Of a DNA stretch of 64,000 bases, positions 17,771 through 26,091 are shown in pieces (the stretch's first letter is position 1; every line of letters starts with the position of its first letter). The notes beneath the pieces are model-generated. The model was not told where the DNA came from. It did no database searches and was given only the letters and a program-made list of their open reading frames with translations. The position numbers and the translations under genes are program-made. Source of the DNA: an uncultured Acetobacteraceae bacterium (GTDB lineage: Bacteria > Pseudomonadota > Alphaproteobacteria > Acetobacterales > Acetobacteraceae). The stretch is taken from NCBI GenBank assembly GCA_903895595.1, contig CAITUP010000075.1:1-64000 (forward strand). The letters are read 5' to 3'.

Positions 17771-19396
17771 TTATGCCGCCATCGCCAGCGGTGTCTTGCC
17801 GCGGATCATGTCCGCCGCTTTCTCGGCGATCATGATCGCGCCCGCGTTGGTGTTGCCGGAGATCACCGTCGGCATCGCCGAGGCATCCACCACCCGCAAC
17901 CCCTCCACCCCATAAACCCGCAGCTCGGGATCGACCACCGCCATCGGATCGACGCCCATTTTGCAGGTGCTGGTCGGGTGGAACACGGTGCCGCCAGTGT
18001 TGCGGGCGTATTCCAGCAGCTCCTCATCTGTCCGCACCCCGTCACCGGGCTTGAACTCCGACGCGACGTAACCGCGCATGTACTGGGATGCCAGCAGCTG
18101 CCGCCCGGTCTTCAAGCCGCTGACGATGACGCGACGGTCTTCCTCGGCCGCCAAATAGTTGGGCCGCATCGCGGGTGCATCGGCGGGGTTGGGCGTTTTC
18201 AGCGCGACCTCCCCCCGGCTCTCCGGCCGCAACTGATAGGCGATCAGCGTGAAGCCCGACCACGGATGCAGCCCGTCCTGCGGCCGGTCGGCGCTGAACG
18301 TCGAAATGGAAAATTTTACGTCCGGCGATGCCAGCTCCGGCCGCGTGCGTGCGAACAGCGCCACGGTGGCGCTGATGGCCGCCAGCGCGCCCTTGCGGAA
18401 GAATATATAATCCAACCCAGTCTTAATTTTACGCAAATTACTCTGCATCACGTCGTTGACCGTGATCGGCTGGGTGCATTTCAGCTTGATCGCGGCGGAG
18501 TAGTGGTCCTGCAGATTCTGCCCGACCCCGGCCAGATGGTGCACGACAGGGATGCCCATCTCCGCCAGATGCGCTTGCGGCCCGATGCCCGACAGCAGCA
18601 GGATCTGCGGCGACCCGATGGCCCCAGCGCACAGAATCACCTCTTTACGAGCGGACGCGACCCGATCCACCCCGTTTTGCCGGTAGGCGACTCCGGTGGC
18701 GCGCTTGCCCTCGAAAACCACCTTTTGCGTATGGGCATGCGTCACGACCCGCAGGTTCGGCCGCTTCATCGCCGGGTGCAGATAGCCGACGGCGGTGGAG
18801 CAGCGGCGTCCGTTGCTGATGGTCGTCTGATGGTACCCGACGCCGTCCTGGTCCTTGCCGTTGAAATCGTCGTTGCGCTTGTACCCGGCCTCATTGCAGG
18901 CCTTGATGAAGGCCTCGCAGATCGGGTGCCCCTCCTGCACGTCGGACACGCACAGCGGCCCGCCGGTCGCGTGGAACTCGTCGGGACCGCGAGTCTGGTG
19001 TTCGGCGCGCTTGAAATACGGCAGCACGTCGGTGGACGACCACCCCGTGTTGCCCATCTGCCGCCACATGTCGAAATCCTCGTGCTGGCCGCGGATATAG
19101 ACCATGCCGTTGATCGAGCTGGAGCCGCCGAGCACCTTGCCGCGCGGCCAGTATATTTTGCGGCCGCCTGCGCCGGGATCGGGTTCGGTTTCGTAGCACC
19201 AGTTCACCCGCTTGTCGGCGAAGGTCTTGCCGAACCCCAGCGGGATGTGGATCCACATATTGCTGTCGTTGCCGCCGGCTTCGAGCAGAATAACGGAGGT
19301 GTTCGGATCCTCCGTTAGGCGAGCAGCCATGACGCAGCCGGCGGACCCGGCGCCCACGATGACGAAATCGGCTTCCATGGTATCGGTCGCGGCCAT
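17771..19396 (-). CDS. GMC-family FAD-dependent oxidoreductase (choline dehydrogenase-like)
   Basis: 541 residues with an N-terminal Rossmann FAD site (DFVIVGAGSAGCVMAARL), the GMC signature around WPRGKVLGGSSSINGMVYIR, and the second signature GAIGSPQILLLSGIGP. The C-terminal active-site region is GGTVFHPTSTCKMG, with the catalytic His, followed by ASAMPTVISGNTNAGAIM. Members oxidise primary alcohols such as choline, polyethylene glycol or other alcohols; no betB or betI lies nearby, so choline is not implied. ATG 19378 is an alternative start. It lies upstream of the TauD-like gene in a two-gene unit. Confidence 0.93.
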   Translation of the reverse strand: MAATDTMEADFVIVGAGSAGCVMAARLTEDPNTSVILLEAGGNDSNMWIHIPLGFGKTFADKRVNWCYETEPDPGAGGRKIYWPRGKVLGGSSSINGMVYIRGQHEDFDMWRQMGNTGWSSTDVLPYFKRAEHQTRGPDEFHATGGPLCVSDVQEGHPICEAFIKACNEAGYKRNDDFNGKDQDGVGYHQTTISNGRRCSTAVGYLHPAMKRPNLRVVTHAHTQKVVFEGKRATGVAYRQNGVDRVASARKEVILCAGAIGSPQILLLSGIGPQAHLAEMGIPVVHHLAGVGQNLQDHYSAAIKLKCTQPITVNDVMQSNLRKIKTGLDYIFFRKGALAAISATVALFARTRPELASPDVKFSISTFSADRPQDGLHPWSGFTLIAYQLRPESRGEVALKTPNPADAPAMRPNYLAAEEDRRVIVSGLKTGRQLLASQYMRGYVASEFKPGDGVRTDEELLEYARNTGGTVFHPTSTCKMGVDPMAVVDPELRVYGVEGLRVVDASAMPTVISGNTNAGAIMIAEKAADMIRGKTPLAMAA

Positions 19397-19441
19397 GATG
19401 CGTTCCCTCTGATTGGGAACATCGATAGCCGAAATGTGGAT

Positions 19442-19464
19442 CGGGGGGAATTCCTTACCCCCCG
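19442..19464 (-). terminator. Hairpin after the autotransporter gene
   Basis: CGGGGGG (19442-19448) pairs with CCCCCCG (19458-19464) around a 9-base loop. It lies 20 bases beyond the stop of the leftward autotransporter gene and 46 bases before the GMC start codon. It may end that transcript or lie in the GMC leader. There is no U-tract, so intrinsic termination is uncertain. Confidence 0.4.
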
Positions 19465-19483
19465 AACCGCCGTCAAGCCGCGC

Positions 19484-20500
19484 TTAGAATTGGATGCTGA
19501 CCCGGACGTCGCCCGACCACAGCGCCAAGCCGGCGCGCCCCAATGAGTTGTAGCCGCCATCCAGCGACAACGACGTCGAGTCGCTCAGGGTAATCGTCGC
19601 GCCTGCCCCGATGGTCGCACCCGCGTTGCCGTTTGGCTTGCTGCCCGTCGGGACCGTGAAGTCGTATTCCCCCGCCGCGCGCACATAAGGTTCCCACCCG
19701 GTCAAAGGCAGACTGACGGAGCCGCCCACCGACCCGCGATCCAGATTGCTCGCGGTCGCGGCATTGCGGGTTCCGTTGCTGTCCACGAAGGCGCGGTTGT
19801 TCGTTCCGGTATGGAGGAACGATACCACCGGCAGGAGCTTGATCTTGTCGACGGTGTAGGAGCCGTTGAGCGCGCCCTGAAAAGTCCACTGATCGGTGGT
19901 GTAATCGGCCCCGTACGCCAGCGTCGTGTTACGCAAACCGGTGCGGGCCGAGCTGTAGCCGGCGATGGCCGACACGTTCCAGTGATCGTCGAACTGCCAT
20001 CCGATATAGGGCGTCGCGCCGACGGTGATGGCATGGGATGTGAAGCCGCCCGACAAGGAACCGGCGGTATCCAGCCATGACACACCCAAGCCGACGACCA
20101 GCTTCGGGGTGATCTGCGCCTGTAGCCCGGCTTGCGGGCCGTAGCTGGTCAGGTTGTAGCCACCGATGGCGAGGCTGTTTCTGGCACTGCCGCCATTGGC
20201 ATCGAACCAGGCCTGAATCGGCATGCTTTCGCTATCCGCCGACGCGCCCATGCCGGTACGGGTTGGGCTGCCCAGGGCGTTGCGTGTGCCCGGCGTGCCG
20301 AACCCGCGCAGGGATTGCTGAATGATCGAGCTGATGGTTGGCAACGTGATGTACGCGCTGGCGTTCGTCTGCGACTGCACACCTGCCCCGATCGCCGACA
20401 TCGGCGCGGGGGTGGGCGGTCCCAGCGGCGAGGCGAAACCGGAGGAAATGCCGGCCATGCTCAGTCCGGCGGCGATGAGGGCGATGCGTTTGGTTTTCAT
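19484..20500 (-). CDS. Autotransporter-type outer-membrane beta-barrel protein
   Basis: About 338 residues. MKTKRIALIAAGLSMAGISSGFA is a Sec signal peptide; a start at 20512 would add MDKS. Residues from about 95 to the end alternate polar and aromatic or hydrophobic residues as in a 12-strand barrel (VGATPYIGWQFDDHWNVSAI, SVSLPLTGWEPYVRAAGEYD). The chain ends VSIQF with the terminal Phe recognised by the BAM complex. The part before the barrel is only about 70 residues, so there is almost no passenger domain. It is the last gene of a leftward unit with two proline-rich exported proteins, 32 bases apart, suggesting a joint role at the cell surface. Confidence 0.8.
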   Translation of the reverse strand: MKTKRIALIAAGLSMAGISSGFASPLGPPTPAPMSAIGAGVQSQTNASAYITLPTISSIIQQSLRGFGTPGTRNALGSPTRTGMGASADSESMPIQAWFDANGGSARNSLAIGGYNLTSYGPQAGLQAQITPKLVVGLGVSWLDTAGSLSGGFTSHAITVGATPYIGWQFDDHWNVSAIAGYSSARTGLRNTTLAYGADYTTDQWTFQGALNGSYTVDKIKLLPVVSFLHTGTNNRAFVDSNGTRNAATASNLDRGSVGGSVSLPLTGWEPYVRAAGEYDFTVPTGSKPNGNAGATIGAGATITLSDSTSLSLDGGYNSLGRAGLALWSGDVRVSIQF

Positions 20501-20544
20501 GCTTTTGTCCATTTGTTGTCGCGATCTTTAACGGTCGCATGGGC

Positions 20545-21366
20545 CTATTTTACGGTGCTGACGGTGCCGACGATGAACGGCCCATTGGCGGGATCGATGC
20601 GCGTCGAGGTTTCCGGCCAGGACTCGGCGAACTTACCCGCGCGCGCCACCGGAATGGCACCGGCGCCGTCGCCCCAATCGATGGTCGAGGCGGTGCCGTC
20701 CTTCGCGATCGCGACCGAAACATGCAGGCCTTTGCTCTGCGCTTCGGCACTGAACCGGTGCTCGATCCGCCGGGCGCCGAACGCCTGCCCGGCATCCTTT
20801 TTTGTCCAGGCGTCTTTTGTCACGGCCCCATCCGCCGTGTGGAACAGCGCGATGACCACAAGGATTTCGCAGCACTTGACTGTTGCCTGAGGATTGCCCC
20901 CAGGCTGCTTCGGGCCGAGGCTTCCGGTCGCGGTGCGCAGGCTGTCGGCCGTGAATTCGAGGCTGACTTCTCTCGCGGTCACCTTGGGTATCGAAAAACC
21001 GCCGTTGCCATCGGTGTGAATCGTTAATTTGCTCGTCGGTGGCTTCTCAAGGACGACGATATCGATGCCGGGGATAGGCTGGTTGGTCGCCTGCATGGGA
21101 GGGCGACCGCCTGTCCCACCTGCCCCGCCTGTCCCCTCGACGCGCGGCAACGGCTGCATGCTCGGCGCGGGCGTCGGAATGGTCGGCAATTGCGGTGCCG
21201 GCGGATTGGGCGTCACGATTTTGGGCGGTGGGATCATGGGCGACCCCGGCGACATGGGCGATGCCCCCAGCGCGTGCAGCGCCGTTCCGGCGATGGCGGT
21301 GACCACCGCGCAGGCGAAGGAGAGTGCCCGCATGCCTGGACGGAGGTAACGACGATGCTCGTTCAT
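20545..21366 (-). CDS. Exported proline-rich protein of unknown function, copy A
   Basis: 273 residues. There is a signal peptide (RALSFACAVVTAIAGTALHALG, about residues 13-34). Then comes a Pro-rich segment beginning ASPMSPGSPMIPPPKIVTPN and a Gly-rich hinge (EGTGGAGGTGGRPPMQ). A domain starting PIPGIDIVVLEKPPTSKLTI and a C-terminal part with STIDWGDGAGAIPV complete it. It has a cysteine pair (KCCEI). I do not recognise a family. It is a clear paralogue of the next gene upstream, 45 bases away, and precedes the autotransporter barrel. The GIDIVVLEKP and IHTDGNGGFSI wording hints at a carboxypeptidase-regulatory-like beta-sandwich, with low certainty. Confidence 0.7.
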   Translation of the reverse strand: MNEHRRYLRPGMRALSFACAVVTAIAGTALHALGASPMSPGSPMIPPPKIVTPNPPAPQLPTIPTPAPSMQPLPRVEGTGGAGGTGGRPPMQATNQPIPGIDIVVLEKPPTSKLTIHTDGNGGFSIPKVTAREVSLEFTADSLRTATGSLGPKQPGGNPQATVKCCEILVVIALFHTADGAVTKDAWTKKDAGQAFGARRIEHRFSAEAQSKGLHVSVAIAKDGTASTIDWGDGAGAIPVARAGKFAESWPETSTRIDPANGPFIVGTVSTVK

Positions 21367-21411
21367 GACGGTTCCTTGATTCCTATGCGCCTCGTTCGAT
21401 GTCGCCCCGCG

Positions 21412-22257
21412 TTATCGCACCAGCGTCACGATCGCTCGGCTGTGGGATTGGGCCGGTCCGGCCCCGCTTGTCGTTTGCCCTGGCCCGGCCGGTGCTCGGT
21501 CTTTCGGGATGGGCGCATTGTTTTCAACCAGCATGTTGCCCCACCGATCGAAAATCGACGGTGCCGATCCATCGCCCCAGTCGATCTTCATCACCGACCC
21601 GGACCCGCCGATCCGGAAGCCGATGTGCAGCCCTTGTCCGGGCATCGGCAGTTTGAAGCCATGCGACGTCATGGTGGTGCCGGGCGTGGTGGACGCGGTG
21701 CCGTCGCGCGCGGGCTGGACCGCGGGCAACAGCAGGCCGATCAGGATGTACTGCGGGGCGCCGCTATCGCCTCCGTCGCCACCATGACCGCCGGTCGGTG
21801 GTGGTCCGGCGAGCTTGCCGAGCGCGGTGTGGAGGCTTTCGGCGGTCAGAGTGAGTTCGAAGTCCCCGGTGGTCAGCACGCCCAGCATAATGATGCCGTC
21901 GCCATCGGTGTGAACCATTAATTTGCTCGTCTCTGGCTTCTTAAGGACGACGATATCGATGCCGGGGATGGGTTTGTTGTTTGCCTGGATGGGAGGGCGC
22001 CCGCCTGCCCCTCCGGTCCCCTCGACTCGCGGCAGAGGCTGCATCCCCGGCACGGGCGTGGGAATGGTCGGCAGTTGCGGCGCCGGCGGATTGGGCGTCA
22101 CGATTTTGGGCGGCGGGATCATGGGCGACCCCGGCGACATGGGCGATGCCCCCCAAGCGTCGGGAGTCGCCCCCGCGATCATGGCGGCGATGGCGACAAC
22201 CACCGATGTCGCGGCCCGTATGTCGCTACGTCTCGGTGACCGGGTTAAATTTGCCAT
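21412..22257 (-). CDS. Exported proline-rich protein of unknown function, copy B
   Basis: 281 residues, first gene of the leftward three-gene unit. The signal peptide ends near DAWGASP. The following Pro-rich segment is almost identical to copy A (same MIPPPKIVTPNPPAPQLP stretch), as are the Gly-rich hinge and PIPGIDIVVLKKPETSKLMV. The C-terminal halves have diverged, but both keep DWGDG (KIDWGDGSAPSIF here). Copy B has a Gly/Asp-rich loop (GGHGGDGGDSG) where copy A has its cysteine pair. DNA near-identity is strongest over the Pro-rich part, so the pair arose by tandem duplication, perhaps with later gene conversion. No known function. Confidence 0.7.
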   Translation of the reverse strand: MANLTRSPRRSDIRAATSVVVAIAAMIAGATPDAWGASPMSPGSPMIPPPKIVTPNPPAPQLPTIPTPVPGMQPLPRVEGTGGAGGRPPIQANNKPIPGIDIVVLKKPETSKLMVHTDGDGIIMLGVLTTGDFELTLTAESLHTALGKLAGPPPTGGHGGDGGDSGAPQYILIGLLLPAVQPARDGTASTTPGTTMTSHGFKLPMPGQGLHIGFRIGGSGSVMKIDWGDGSAPSIFDRWGNMLVENNAPIPKDRAPAGPGQTTSGAGPAQSHSRAIVTLVR

Positions 22258-22406
22258 TCGATATTGCCGATCCGAGTGTGCATTTGATGCTGGTCTGGGA
22301 TAGTTACACGGCGCGCCGTTCGTTGCAAATCCCCCGCGCGTCCGATGGATGGCGAAGCCGGCCGCTCGGGTGTACCTTGCCGCCGCACCAAACGGGGGGA
22401 TCGATC

Positions 22407-23414
22407 ATGCGTCGCCGTCAATTCGGACTGGGAATGCTCGCCGCGCCGGCCATCGTCCGGCGCGCCTCGGCGGCCGAGGCGTCCGTCGTGCGCATCGTAC
22501 GGCAATACGGCCTGCCGACCTTGCCCCTCATGGTCATGGAGCACGAAAAACTCGTCGAAAAGCACGCCGCCCGTCTGGGCCTGCCGTCGCTGAAGGTGGA
22601 ATGGCCGATCCTGGGCGGACCCGGCGCGATGATCGACGGGCTGCTGGCCGGGGAGGTCGATTTCGGCGTCGTCGGCACGCCGGGTCTGGCGACGCTATGG
22701 GACAAAACCGTTGGCACCGCCCGCGAAGTGCGCGCCTTAAGCGCCGTGCAGTTGCAACCCTTCATGCTGGTCACCAACAATCCAGCGGTGAAAACGATCG
22801 CCGATTTCACCGACAGGGACCGCATCGCGCTGCCGACGGCGAAAATCTCCGCCCAGGCGATCGTTCTGCAAATGGCCGCGGCGAAACTCTGGGGGCAGGA
22901 CCAGTTCGAGCGGCTGGACCCGCTGACCGTCACCCTGCCGCATCCGGAGGCGACGGCGGGCGTGATATCGGGAAAATCCCCGATCGACAGCCATTGCGCG
23001 GTATCGCCGTTCTATTATTGCGAGCTGGCGTCGCCGAACGTGCATCTGGTGCTGAAATCCAACGACACCCTGGGCGGCCCGCACATCAACGGTCTGTTGT
23101 CCGCGGCCCCGGGATTCCGCACCGGCAACCAAACCATCGCCCGCATCGTCTACGACGCCCAGCAGGAGGCCAACGCCTTCATCCAGGCCCATGCCCGGGA
23201 TGCCGCGGCGATCTATATCGAAATGGCAAAAGATACCCACCCGCTGAACGAATTCGTCCCGATCGTCGCCGATCCCGACAACGTCTGGACGACCGTCCCG
23301 AAGAAGCTCATGGATTTCGTGGGATTCATGTACGCGGTCGGGCGGTTGAAGCACAAGGCGGAGAGCTGGAAGGATTTCATCCTTCCGGGATTTCAAGAGG
23401 GGGACGGGGGCTGA
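22407..23414 (+). CDS. NitT/TauT-type ABC substrate-binding protein, Tat-exported
   Basis: 335 residues. The N-terminus MRRRQFGLGMLAAPAIVRRA has an RRRQF twin-arginine-like motif and a hydrophobic stretch, suggesting export through Tat. The body resembles SsuA/TauA/NrtA binding proteins (GAMIDGLLAGEVDFGVVGTP, then ALSAVQLQPFMLV and HCAVSPFYYCEL). It probably binds an aromatic or sulfonate-type ligand in the periplasm. No permease or ATPase gene is adjacent, so it is an orphan binding protein that must share a transporter encoded elsewhere. ATG 22407 starts the signal peptide; frames further upstream are unlikely. Confidence 0.88.
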   Translation: MRRRQFGLGMLAAPAIVRRASAAEASVVRIVRQYGLPTLPLMVMEHEKLVEKHAARLGLPSLKVEWPILGGPGAMIDGLLAGEVDFGVVGTPGLATLWDKTVGTAREVRALSAVQLQPFMLVTNNPAVKTIADFTDRDRIALPTAKISAQAIVLQMAAAKLWGQDQFERLDPLTVTLPHPEATAGVISGKSPIDSHCAVSPFYYCELASPNVHLVLKSNDTLGGPHINGLLSAAPGFRTGNQTIARIVYDAQQEANAFIQAHARDAAAIYIEMAKDTHPLNEFVPIVADPDNVWTTVPKKLMDFVGFMYAVGRLKHKAESWKDFILPGFQEGDGG

Positions 23415-23455
23415 GCGGCGCCTTGCGGTCAGGACAAACCAGTTGCGAGACCGCG

Positions 23456-23565
23456 TTTTTCAACACAATGGACACCGAGGACGGCGAAGCACACACAAAG
23501 GATGGCGGCTGTCTCGGAAATCTTCGTGCATTCCTCGGGGTCTTCGGTGTGTTTTGTGGTAAAAA
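23456..23565. repeat. Degenerate inverted-repeat element
   Basis: The left arm (from TTTTTCAACACAATGGACAC) and right arm (to GTGTGTTTTGTGGTAAAAA) are imperfect inverted copies. The inner parts ACACCGAGGACGGCGAAG and its counterpart match at about three quarters of positions. It resembles the CACCGAGGACACGGAGG-type repeats scattered in many genomes. It occupies the intergenic space between the binding-protein gene and the convergent LOG gene and has no coding capacity of its own. Confidence 0.5.
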
Positions 23566-23633
23566 TGCGGGCTATCCTCCAATATAACGTCGCCAAATAT
23601 ATATACCCGCCCATAAAAACCGACGCGTCGAAA

Positions 23634-24377
23634 CTATCGTCCATCAGCCTCCATTTTCACCCCGTGCCGCAGCAGCGCTTCCCACGCTGCTTCCGGCGCT
23701 TCGGCGAATTCGAACAGGCCCATCTCCTCCGGACCGATCATGCCCTCGGCCAGCAGAGCATCGAACGAAACGATCCTCCGCCAATAGGCTTCCTCGTAAA
23801 GCACAATCGGCACGGGCCGCATTTTACCCGTCTGCACCAGCGTCAAAAACTCGAACAGCTCGTCCAGCGTGCCGAACCCGCCCGGAAACGCCACCAGAGC
23901 GTTCGCCCGCATCGCCATATGCATTTTTCGCATCGCGAAATAATGAAAAAGAAAGGTCAGTTCGGGCGTCGTATAGGCATTTGGCTCCTGCTCCTCCGGC
24001 AGAACGATGTTGAATCCGATGGATGGTGCCTCGGCCTCCATCGCGCCGCGGTTGGCGGCCTCCATGATGCCGCCGCCGCCGCCGGTCGCGATCACGTTGT
24101 CGCGCCAGCGATGGTGCGGTGCCAACGCGCCGCCGCGTTCCGACACGATGCGGCCGAACTGACGGGCGGCCTCGTAACGCGGCGACTCCGGCTTGGTGCG
24201 GGCGCTGCCGAACACGATGACGGTGGAGCGTATGCCCCAATCCCGCATGCCGAGATCGGCTTTGGCGTATTCCAAGGCGAAACGGATGTCGCGCATCTCA
24301 TCGCGCAACAGGAAATCGGTATCTTCGACGGCCAGGCGGTAGCTGGCGGAACGCTTTTGCGGGGTATTGTCAGTCAT
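23634..24377 (-). CDS. LOG-family protein (TIGR00730; possible nucleotide phosphoribohydrolase)
   Basis: 247 residues of the Rossmann-fold LOG family, long misnamed lysine decarboxylase. The diagnostic PGGFGTLDELFE motif is near residue 154. ATGGGGGIMEAANRGA, near 101, binds the nucleotide phosphate, and VIVFGSARTKPES opens the fold. Characterised members release cytokinin bases or cleave nucleoside 5'-monophosphates. ATG 24377 gives the standard N-terminal helix; the upstream extension is low-complexity. It is divergent from the oligopeptide-binding protein gene and converges on the element at 23456-23565. Confidence 0.92.
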   Translation of the reverse strand: MTDNTPQKRSASYRLAVEDTDFLLRDEMRDIRFALEYAKADLGMRDWGIRSTVIVFGSARTKPESPRYEAARQFGRIVSERGGALAPHHRWRDNVIATGGGGGIMEAANRGAMEAEAPSIGFNIVLPEEQEPNAYTTPELTFLFHYFAMRKMHMAMRANALVAFPGGFGTLDELFEFLTLVQTGKMRPVPIVLYEEAYWRRIVSFDALLAEGMIGPEEMGLFEFAEAPEAAWEALLRHGVKMEADGR

Positions 24378-24483
24378 ACCAGTACGCTGGGCGTGGGACG
24401 GAGCCACTGTCAAGAACAGGCTTGACGACGGGGACCCGGGGCGACCAGGGTCCAGTGAAAGAACCTGACAGGGAAGCCCGACG

Positions 24484-26049
24484 ATGCGACGATCCCCCCT
24501 CCTGCTGCTGGCCAGCCTTGGTCTGACGGCTTTCTCCGCCCACGCGGCCCCGTTCAAGTGCCCCGCGGTGGGCGGCGATTTCGTCTTTGGGCAGGAGGCG
24601 AACATCAACACCCTGGACCAAATGACGTCGTCCACCATCTCCACCCGCAACATCGCGATGAATATCTACGAGTCGCTGATGACGCGGGACGACAACAACA
24701 ATCCGATTCTGGAACTCGCGGCGTCGATGGACGAAGCCGCGGACCATCTGACCTATACCTTCAAGCTCCGTCAGGGTGTGAAGTTCCACAACGGTAAAGC
24801 GATGACGTCGGCCGATGTCGTGGCGTCCTTCGACCGCTACGCCAGAGTCGGCAACCAGCGCAGCACGCTGGATAACGTCGCCAGCTGGGATGCCCCGGAC
24901 GCCGCGACCTTCGTCATCCGCATGAAGGCGGCGCAACCGACCTTTATAGAGGCGCTGAGCTCCTTCAGCGTCCCCATCGTCATCATCCCCGCGGAAAACC
25001 GCGACGTGCCGGCGCAGCAGCTGACGCAGCCGATCGGCACCGGTCCGTTCCAACTGGTTGAATCCGTGCCCGGCAGCTACGTGAAGCTAAAGCGCTTCGA
25101 CGGCTACCAGCCGAACACGTCCTTCGAAAACCGTACCGGCTTCGGCGGCTACAAGCAGGCCTGTCTCAACACCGTCACGTTCCGTATCGTGACCGAATCC
25201 GGCGCCCGCGTCGCCGGCCTGAAAACCGGCGAGTTGCAGGGGGTCGAGGACCTGCCAACCAAATCCCTGCCGGACCTGAAAAAGGACCCGGCCATCAGCG
25301 TGCTGCCGCTGAACAACTGGTGGATTCAGATCGCCAACCCCAACACCTCCGCCCCGCCGACCGACAACGTGCTGGTGCGCAAGGCGATCCAGGCGGCGCT
25401 GGACATGGATGAGGTCATGGATGCCGCGTCCGACGGCAACTACAAGCTGAACGTCGGCTTCCAGTACCCCAACCAGCCGACATATACCGACGCCGGCAAG
25501 GAAACCTACAACCAGCATAACGCGGAAACGGCGAAGAAATTCCTCACCCAGGCCGGTTACGCCGGAGAGCCGGTGGTCCTGCTGACCAACAAGGATTACC
25601 CGCCGATGTACAACTCGGCGCTGGTGATGCAGCAGCAGTTGCAGGCGGTCGGGATCAACGCGCAGATGAAGGTCGTGGATTGGCCGACCTCGGTGCAAAT
25701 GATGCTCAACACGACCGAGGGCTGGAATTTCCACTTCACCGGCTGGGGCACGCAGCCCGCTTTGGGTGCGCTGGCGACGATGCAGTTCCTGGTACAGCCC
25801 AACGCGACCTACAAGCCGAAGGGCGGCGTGGACGACCCGGACGTGCTGGCGGCGTGGAACGACATGAATAAACTGCCGGCTGCGGCCGATCGCCAAGCGG
25901 CTTTCGCTCGGATGCAGAAATTGGTGCTGGAACGGGTCTATGCCATTCCATTCGGTTCGTTCACGAAAGTGCAGGGCGTGCGATCGAATGTCGGCGGGTT
26001 CGCACCGTTCCGCATTCCGCGCATGGCGAATGTTTGGATGACACGCTGA
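24484..26049 (+). CDS. Family 5 (DppA/OppA-type) ABC substrate-binding protein
   Basis: 521 residues with signal peptide MRRSPLLLLASLGLTAFSAH. The mature protein shows SBP_bac_5 features: NIYESLMTRDDNNN, LTYTFKLRQGVKFHNGKAMT (the family signature), GTGPFQLVES and a C-terminal LVLERVYAIPF. It has three lobes, as expected for the length. Ligands are peptides, nickel, opines or glycosides; it cannot be narrowed further. No dppBCDF-like permease genes follow, and the next gene is convergent, so it is an orphan binding protein. Confidence 0.92.
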   Translation: MRRSPLLLLASLGLTAFSAHAAPFKCPAVGGDFVFGQEANINTLDQMTSSTISTRNIAMNIYESLMTRDDNNNPILELAASMDEAADHLTYTFKLRQGVKFHNGKAMTSADVVASFDRYARVGNQRSTLDNVASWDAPDAATFVIRMKAAQPTFIEALSSFSVPIVIIPAENRDVPAQQLTQPIGTGPFQLVESVPGSYVKLKRFDGYQPNTSFENRTGFGGYKQACLNTVTFRIVTESGARVAGLKTGELQGVEDLPTKSLPDLKKDPAISVLPLNNWWIQIANPNTSAPPTDNVLVRKAIQAALDMDEVMDAASDGNYKLNVGFQYPNQPTYTDAGKETYNQHNAETAKKFLTQAGYAGEPVVLLTNKDYPPMYNSALVMQQQLQAVGINAQMKVVDWPTSVQMMLNTTEGWNFHFTGWGTQPALGALATMQFLVQPNATYKPKGGVDDPDVLAAWNDMNKLPAAADRQAAFARMQKLVLERVYAIPFGSFTKVQGVRSNVGGFAPFRIPRMANVWMTR

Positions 26050-26056
26050 AGAAACC

Positions 26057-26086
26057 GTTGGCCACGGGCCGTATCCCGGGGCCAAC
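26057..26086. terminator. Hairpin between convergent genes
   Basis: GTTGGCCACGGG (26057-26068) pairs with CCCGGGGCCAAC (26075-26086) with a single mismatch around a 6-base loop. It lies exactly between the stop codons of the binding protein (26049) and the convergent amidohydrolase (26092). It probably acts in both directions, although a U-tract is missing. Confidence 0.55.
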
Positions 26087-26091
26087 ACCCC

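Noticed and set aside
17744-19318. 524-codon open frame antisense to the GMC oxidoreductase
   Set aside because: The GMC frame has clear FAD and active-site motifs; this frame is His/Arg/Gly-rich with no domain.
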